Shown here: piece after piece, positions 57,491-64,000 of the stretch
How positions within the stretch are numbered: position 1 is the stretch's first letter
Layout: every line of letters begins with the position of its first letter
NCBI GenBank assembly: GCA_024180945.1
Contig: JAKSGN010000016.1
Location: 124,001-188,000 of the forward strand
Origin: Macrophomina tecta
Taxonomy: Eukaryota > Ascomycota > Dothideomycetes > Botryosphaeriales > Botryosphaeriaceae
DNA: 64,000 nt
Reading direction: 5' to 3'
Translations under genes and position numbers: made by a program
The notes under the pieces: model-generated
The model's database searches: none
The model's input: only the letters and a program-made list of their open reading frames with translations
Told to the model about the DNA's origin: nothing

Positions 57491-57805
57491 AAAGAGATCG
57501 ATAACCTCCTATAGAAATTTAATTTATATATAGAAAACGGGTTAATAAATACCCTATAGTGACTCTTATCTACTATAAATCGAGAAGTAGCTAGCGTAAG
57601 GCCTAAGAGTAGTAACTATATAGGTGACTTTGATAGTAGTATAAGTTAGAACTAGAACTACGATATAGAAGGCGAAGCTTCTTTAGTAAAATATAATTCT
57701 ATTATAGGAATAAGCCCTACTAAGCGAAACAATACCCCCGAATTATTAGAAGAAACGCAAGACTTAAATAATAGTATAAGGCCTAGCGTTAGTAGTATTA
57801 ATAGC

Positions 57806-58416
57806 TATTAAATATTAATAAGTAAGTTTATATAAGCGTAGCTTATTAATATATTACCTTAGATATTAGAATACTACCTAAGGTATATAACGAATATACC
57901 TCGGAGTTATAGCAGTGGCAAACTACGGTGGCAAACCACGGTGGCAAACCGAGGTAAATAAAATTCACCACCCACTTCACTAACTAATAACTAAACGGGT
58001 ATAGCCCCTACTAAAATTTCTTTTATAATATAAAAGTTCAATCATTTCCAGTGATTACGATATAAAAATTATGTAAAACGGATAAGGATTGGGGCTAGAA
58101 TCTTATTTCTTATAAATCACCCTCGTTGGATTTCTAATACGGTATATCTAGAAGGATCTACTTATATAAGGAATAAGTGTATATAAGAAGCTCTAGATAG
58201 CACCATAGTTTCGTTCTTCGAGACGCGCAATACTAATAAACGGAATATAAGCTAATAAAAAGCTTTATTCTATATTTATACCTCTTCTCTTATCTTTCTT
58301 TATTAAATCTCCTACTTACTTCTCTCTTAGAGAATTATCTCCTTCCGACTACTTACTAGGCTGTATTATTTATAATATAGCTTAGTAATCCTCCACCTAA
58401 GCCTAAGCGCTTTACA
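57806..58416 (+). repeat. RIP-damaged solo LTR (family 2), copy 2
   Basis: 611 bp starting TATTAAATATT and ending GCTTTACA, with the perfect duplication ATAGC (57,801-57,805 and 58,417-58,421). It is the inverted counterpart of 2,501-3,113. The host sequence without it is contiguous in the other gypsy copy (63,600 region), which proves the insertion. Confidence 0.87.
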
Positions 58417-58891
58417 ATAGCAACCTTAAAGAAGGCCTAAGATAGGACTAGGATTATAGCGTACGAAATACCGCCTCCTCGGTAAAATATAGCGCCTTAA
58501 GCGGAGTAAGCCCTACCAAGTTAAGTATTCCCGAAAATTAGGTATAATACTTATTATAAAGAATTACGCAGAGAAAGCGTAAGGCTAAGAGTAAGGCTTC
58601 GCGAAAGTAATTAGTAGTCCTAGAATCTTTTATAGACGTATAGATAATCTTAAGAGAGGTATTTAGGCATATATAATACTAAGAATAATAGGTCTACCTT
58701 ATATATATTAAACCCTTACCGGCGGTGTAATAGAGAGTATTAGCTAGGGCCTAATAAAAAAAGGTTAAGAAATAAGAACTATCTAACTCTTATTAGAGGA
58801 GATAATCCTATAAGAATTAAGAGAGAATAATATAGTAGTTTAAAAATATAGTAGTAACTATAAAGAATACCTCTAATACTAGAAATAAAAT

Positions 58892-59143
58892 ATAATAAGC
58901 GGGCCTCTACCTCTAAGAATCTAAATACTAAAGAGAGAAAAAACCTATCGAGGGGGTTTTCTTAAGTAGGTATAAGAAGAGGGTAAGAGTAAGTTAAATA
59001 TATAAAGAGACTAAGCGCTACGTATGAAGACTATATTACTAATAGAGTCTAAATTCTATTATTAAAGTTAACTACGAAGGTTAAAGCTATCTAAGAAGTA
59101 TAGTTTATATATAAGTAAAAAAGTATATATAATCTAGTATTCG
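58892..59143 (-). repeat. Gypsy 3' LTR, inverted relative to 54,367-54,636
   Basis: Together with the left LTR this makes a ~4.5-kb fold-back arrangement. Boundaries are approximate. Confidence 0.62.
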
Positions 59144-59199
59144 TAAAGTTTATCTCTATAGGTGGTCTAAACTATCTAAACTAGTATTCGGGAGTTTAT

Positions 59200-62100
59200 T
59201 CTACTAAGCCCTTATAAACTAATAAACTAGTAGGGTATTATATAATCCCTATCTTTTCTAAGGGACCTTCTCCGGCGCTCATCTATACCTTACTTATTTC
59301 TTTCCCCTATCTATTCTAGGTTCTATAAAGGCTATATCGTAATACTATTCCCTTCTTTAAAGATCTTTGGCCCGAAGATTCTTTCGTACTACCGTATTTC
59401 TATTAGTCTTAGAGTTCTTCTTATTCTTCTTCTATAAGTACTAATATAGCCGGGGTTAAGCGTTATTATAATAAAATAGCGTATCGTAAAGACTTAGCGT
59501 TCTTCGCTTATTACTTTACGCTAGTTGTTCGTTCCTGTTTTAAGTATCTTCTAAATAACCGCGTTTATAGAGTTAGGCCTTACTCGTCTCGTTATAGCGA
59601 GTATATTTCTCGTAGGCTTAGTATATATAATACTTAGCGAGTAACTATAGGAGCTAGTAAGTTCTTTCTTTCTTCGTTTTTTCTTATTAACTTTTCCTAA
59701 TAAACCGATTATGTCATTAATAAGAGCAGATTTATACCGAGAAAGAGTTAGCTTATAATAAGCTATAGGCTTCTTTAAAAGAGTTAGAGGAACTATAATA
59801 TCGCGCTAAGTAGCGTACTTAGCTAGCTTTAGCTAAACTAGGTCGCTTACGAAAGTAGCGTAAGTTACTTAAAAAAAGAGGTTTAGTAGTACTTAAGCGA
59901 GAATATAGTACTATTAGTATTAATAAGTTAGAAGAGGAGGATTAAAAAGCGTTAGAGGCTATCTTAGCTACTAGAGAGCTATCTAATCCTAAGAATTCTA
60001 AGGGTTCGTCCGCATTAAAACAGCTACGTTATAAGTCGGTAGAGCCTACTATACTATAGAAGGCTAAGTCTACCGATTCTACTAGCGAGTCTATAGCTAG
60101 TATATGGTCTCCGCGTTTTCTAGAGCTTATAAATTCTTATCTAGCTCTTAATTCTATTATTCTTAAGGGTTTTCCGTTGTTCTTATTTAGGAATAATCTT
60201 ATATTTATAGAAGGTCTAGGTTCTAGTAATAGAATTCTATAATAAGGTCTAGATATATATCGTTCTTTAGTATTTACTAGTTATCTTCGTTCCCGTAATC
60301 TTTCTATTTAACGAGATATTTAAGCTAACGGCTAAATCGTTTATAGTCTAGAATCTTTTCGACTAGGTACTAGTCTTTTTTAGTATTAGGGTTTTCTAGT
60401 ATAATCTCTTTCTAAGTTTCTAGAATAGTGGTATTTTCTAGTACTAGCTCGAGTATTACTACGTAAAAGATAGAATTTATCCATATATTAGATAATTTAA
60501 GTTAATACGTAACTTCTTCGAGTTTTTCTATAATTTTGAATAGACCGATTTTCTTAAAATTTAATTTATCGCTCGGTCGCTTTAATTTAATATTTTTTAT
60601 AAGGAGGTATACTTTATTTCTTCTTTTAAGGTTCGGTACTACCTAGTACCGTTTATTATAGTATTTAGATATTATAATTCGTACATATTCGAGGTCGAGA
60701 CTAATAGCTTTATATAATTCTCTTAGTTACTTGGCTTTAAGAATACCTTTCTAGACTAATTTTCTATTTAGAATAGTTTCTCTATATACGTCTAGTTTAA
60801 ACCTATAGTTAGTAAAGAATGGGGATACGTTAGTTAACTCTTATTTAGTGCTATTATAGGCGAATTATACTATAGGTAGCTATATAGCCTAGTTATTCTA
60901 TAGATAGTTAATATAATAGTAGAGATATTACTCGAGAGTTTAGTTTATTCGTTCTATCTAGCCGTCGATTTATGTATATACTATTATAGAGAGTTTATTC
61001 TTTACTCTAAGTTAGCGTATAAGTATTTACTAAAATTCTAATCTTATTAGCTTATCTCTATTTGAGACTAATACTTTCGGTATTCTACGATCCGCGAAGA
61101 TATATTAGAGAAATATATAGGCTAGTTATTCTATATTCGATACCTCTAGATAGGGTAAAAAGAGTACGTACTTTATAAGTCTATTAATAAAAACTAGAAT
61201 CGAGTTATACTTAACTTTTATAATTAGGTTTCTAGACTTAGATAGTTTTGTAATAAAGTCTAGCGTAATCTATTACTATAGTTATTCTAGAACTTCTAGG
61301 GATTATAGTTATTCGTATAGAGCATATATTACGGCTTTACTTCGGATATAAAGGTTATATTATAAAACTATATACTAGACTGTTTTTTATAATCCCGAAA
61401 AGTAGAAGTTTTGCGTAATCCTCTCAGTTATTCTATTAATACCCTAATATCTATATATAGATACTACGTATATATCCTTAATAAGTGCTTCTTATAGTCT
61501 TATCGAAATATAGATTAATTCTTTAAAGAGAAGTATTCCTTTTCTATTTTAAGTAATATACAGGTCGTTCTTAAGCGCTAAAAGTTCCTACGCGAAGAAG
61601 TTCTAAATATATACTTCTTAAATCTTCTAATGCTATAGGTTTAACTCGATACGAAGCATTAGAAAAGACTACCTAGTAAGAGTAAGTAATTTATTACTTA
61701 TCTACTATAATACTATAGGTTGTAGCTCGATTCTTTCTTTTATATAGTCTACCCTTCTACTAAGCATATTAGCGGTGGTATTATCTATATCTTTTCTATA
61801 TATAATCTTAAAATTATAGAATACTAATTCTTATAACTAGCGAATCTATCGTTAGTTTAGCTCCTTAGTCGTAGTAAAGCGTGTAAGATTCTAATAGTTA
61901 TAGTATACTATTACCTATTAGTCGGCTTCTTTTAGGTAGTATCTCTAGTACTTAAATGCCGAGATAATGGCTAAGAGCTCCTTATTATAAGTATCGTAGT
62001 TAAGCTCTACTAGGGTAAACTTTCTTAAGTAGAACGCGATTAAATACTATCTACCTTTATTATTAGGCTAGCTAAGATATACTTCTAGGGCGAATCCTAA

Positions 62101-64000
62101 CGCATTAGTTTCTACTTTAATTAGTTTATTAAAATTATATATCTCTAAGACGGGTGCTTCGTAAAATATCCTCTTTAGCAAATTAAAGGCTTACTACTAA
62201 TCGTCTCTCTATTAGAAGCTATACTTCTTCTAAGTAAATCGCGTTAAAGGTTTTATAACCTTTAAATAGTTCTAGATAAACTTTTTATAGAAGTTTATAA
62301 ATCTAAGAAAGGACTATACTTTCTTAATCGTCTTTAGTACTAGCTATTCTCTAATAGAATCTAGTTTCGAGTTATTTATACCGATATAACTAGGGATAAT
62401 AATAAAGTCTAAGAATTTTATTCTCTATACGTGCTATTTGTATTTCTCTAGTGCGATAGATAGATTCTTTACTTAGAGGATTTCTAGAACTTTTCTAATA
62501 TACTTCTTATATTTCTCGAGTGTTTCTAAGAAGATAAGGATATTATTAAGATAAGCTAAGTAGAAGATATCTAAGTATTTATATAGCGTATTATTAACGA
62601 GCGACTAAAAGGTTATTAGCACGTTTATAAGCCTAAATAGTATTACTATATACTCGAAGAGTTCTAGTCTTATTCTAAAGGCTATTTTCTATTCTTCCCC
62701 TTCTTTAATCCTAACTAAGTAATAACCTTTTCTAAGATTTAGTTTCGTAAAGTACTTTATATTTCCTAACTTATTCTAGAGCTTATTAATACGTAGAAGC
62801 GGGTATCAGTTCTTAATTATAATATTATTAAGTTATTAATAGTCGATGTAGAGGCGTAACTTGCTATTCTTCTTAGAAATAAAGAGAATCGGATATCCGG
62901 CTAGTAATATTAATAGCTAAATATATCCTTATTTAAGGTTCTTCTTAATATATTTCTTTAGAGCCTCTATTTTCTTCTTTAATAAGAAGTAGATAGGCTT
63001 ATAAGCCGGTTTCGTTTCTAGCTTAAGCGGAATCTCGTAGTTCTATAGTTAATATTTAGGTAAGTTTTCCTTTTCTCTTTCTTAGTAAATAGTAATTAGG
63101 TTCTAATACTCGTCGGGTACTATTTCTATTTTCGATATTAGAGGTATTTCTTATAGTTACTACTATATCTCTAAACTACTGTATTATTCTCTCTTAATTC
63201 TCGTAGGATCGTCTTCTCTAATAGAAGTTAAATAGTTCTTATTTTTTAGCCTTTTTCGTTAGGCCCTAGCTAATACTCTCTATTATACTACTAGTAAGGA
63301 TTTAATATATATAAGGTAGACCTATTATTCTTAGTATTATATATGCCTAAATACATCTCTTAAGATTATCTAGACGTCTATTAGAGGTTTTAGAACTACT
63401 AATTACTTTCGTAAAGCCTTACTCTTAGCCTTACGCTTTCTCCACGTAGTTCTTCGTAATAAGTATTATATCTAATTTTTAGAAATACTTAACTCGGTAG
63501 GGCTTATTCCGCTTAAGGCGCTATATTTTACTAAGAAGATAGTGTTTTATACGCTATAGTTCTAGTTCTATTTTAGGCCTTTCTTAAGGTTATTATTAAT
63601 ATTGCTAACGCTAGGCCTTACGCTATCGTTTAAGTCTTATATTTCTTCTAATAATTCGAGGGTATTCTTTTACTTAGTAGGGTTTATTCCTATAATAGAG
63701 TTATATTTTACTAAGAAGGCTCCGCCTTCTATATCGTAGTTCTAGTTCTAACTTATACTACTATCGAAGTTGCCTATATAGCTACTATATTTAGGCCTTA
63801 TACTAGCTACTTCTCATCTTATACTAAAGATATATTCTTAGAAGATATCTAGTAGTTCTTATTTAATATTCTTATAACTACTCTTAGGGTTCTCAATAAT
63901 ATCCTAAATATATTATTATAGAAAAAGTATATCGCTCGCCTAGTCTATAAGGGGATTACGAGTCCTAAGCTAAGGTATTTTAAGAATAACGTTATATTCT
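59200..64000 (-). pseudogene. Gypsy pol relic
   Basis: On the minus strand 62,690-62,920 reads as reverse transcriptase: GYPILFISKKNSKLRLYIDY, then LNNIIIKN, YPLLRINKL, KLGNIKYFTKLNLRKGYYLV. The catalytic box near 62,516-62,546 reads YLNNILIF for YLDDILIF. RNase H would lie at ~61.7-62.3 kb and integrase at ~60.4-61.6 kb by order, with damaged frames. The protease-to-RT spacer is at 63.1-63.8 kb. 59.2-60.3 kb holds no motif I recognise. Stops are mostly TAA/TAG. Confidence 0.72.

Larger units (their letters stand above)
54367..58891 (+). mobile_element. Gypsy element, plus orientation, truncated and RIP-damaged
   Basis: 5' LTR 54,367-54,636, gag and protease to about 57,490, then a non-catalytic spacer. 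The spacer (57,590-57,800 joined to 58,422-58,890) matches the reverse complement of 63,130-63,830, which shows that the two elements belong to one family. It is cut at about 58,891 by an element of the same family in opposite orientation. Two solo LTRs (55,411-55,902; 57,806-58,416) are inserted. Confidence 0.72.
58892..64000 (-). mobile_element. Gypsy element, minus orientation, runs off the window
   Basis: 3' LTR at about 58,892-59,143, pol on the minus strand up to the window end. Same family as the plus-oriented element on its left, whose spacer it interrupts. RIP-damaged throughout. Confidence 0.72.

Noticed and set aside
1..64000. CRISPR arrays, bacterial operons, rRNA genes
   Set aside because: None seen; repeats are LTRs, TIRs and palindromes, and the gene structure is eukaryotic.

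Overview
The window comes from a filamentous ascomycete (Pezizomycotina). Evidence: genes carry short GT-AG introns (45-69 nt) with CTRAC-like branch sites; the regulator is Zn2Cys6; there are fungal-type secondary-metabolism genes; and the repeats carry heavy C-to-T/G-to-A damage (CAA/CAG to TAA/TAG, TGG to TAG, CpA depleted, TpA enriched) that is typical of repeat-induced point mutation (RIP). The species cannot be named from the sequence.

Layout. 1-24.4 kb is AT-rich, RIP-ruined nested retrotransposons: a ~12.6-kb LTR element (202-21,020) whose left LTR is split by a second LTR element (527-8,718), which itself carries three solo LTRs. A copia relic, a TRIM-like element and a pogo-type DNA transposon relic follow. 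24.4-26.1 kb is a Tad1-like LINE relic. 26.1-32.1 kb is a gene island: a broken Zn2Cys6 regulator (-), a GliK-type gamma-glutamylcyclotransferase (+), a broken GNAT acetyltransferase (+) and a six-exon cytochrome P450 (+). 32.4-44.05 kb is a block of nested transposons: LINE tail, hAT pieces, a RIP-hit pogo/Fot1 element, and an intact copia element with identical LTRs. 44.05-51.2 kb resumes the genes: a truncated GST (-) divergent from a five-exon A-T-C-A-T-C NRPS (+). A hAT element sits directly at the NRPS stop codon (51.2-54.1 kb). 54.4-64 kb is again RIP-ruined gypsy elements, in opposite orientations.

Main interpretation. The two gene segments look like one epipolythiodioxopiperazine (ETP; gliotoxin/sirodesmin-type) biosynthetic cluster, split and eroded by transposons. 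The enzyme set (GliP-like NRPS, GST, GGCT, P450, Zn2Cys6 regulator) fits. In addition the palindrome TCGGN3CCGA, known as the ETP-cluster regulator site, occurs upstream of every gene head: once between regulator and GGCT, once before the P450, and twice in the GST/NRPS promoter. In the proposed pathway the NRPS makes a diketopiperazine, the P450 oxidises it, the GST adds glutathione and the GGCT trims the gamma-glutamyl groups. C-S lyase, dipeptidase, thiol oxidase, methyltransferase and transporter genes are not in the window. The regulator carries several lesions, including a 68-bp LTR-like insertion, and the GST lacks its C-terminal domain, so the cluster is probably silent or decaying here. 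NRPS, GGCT and P450 reading frames remain open.
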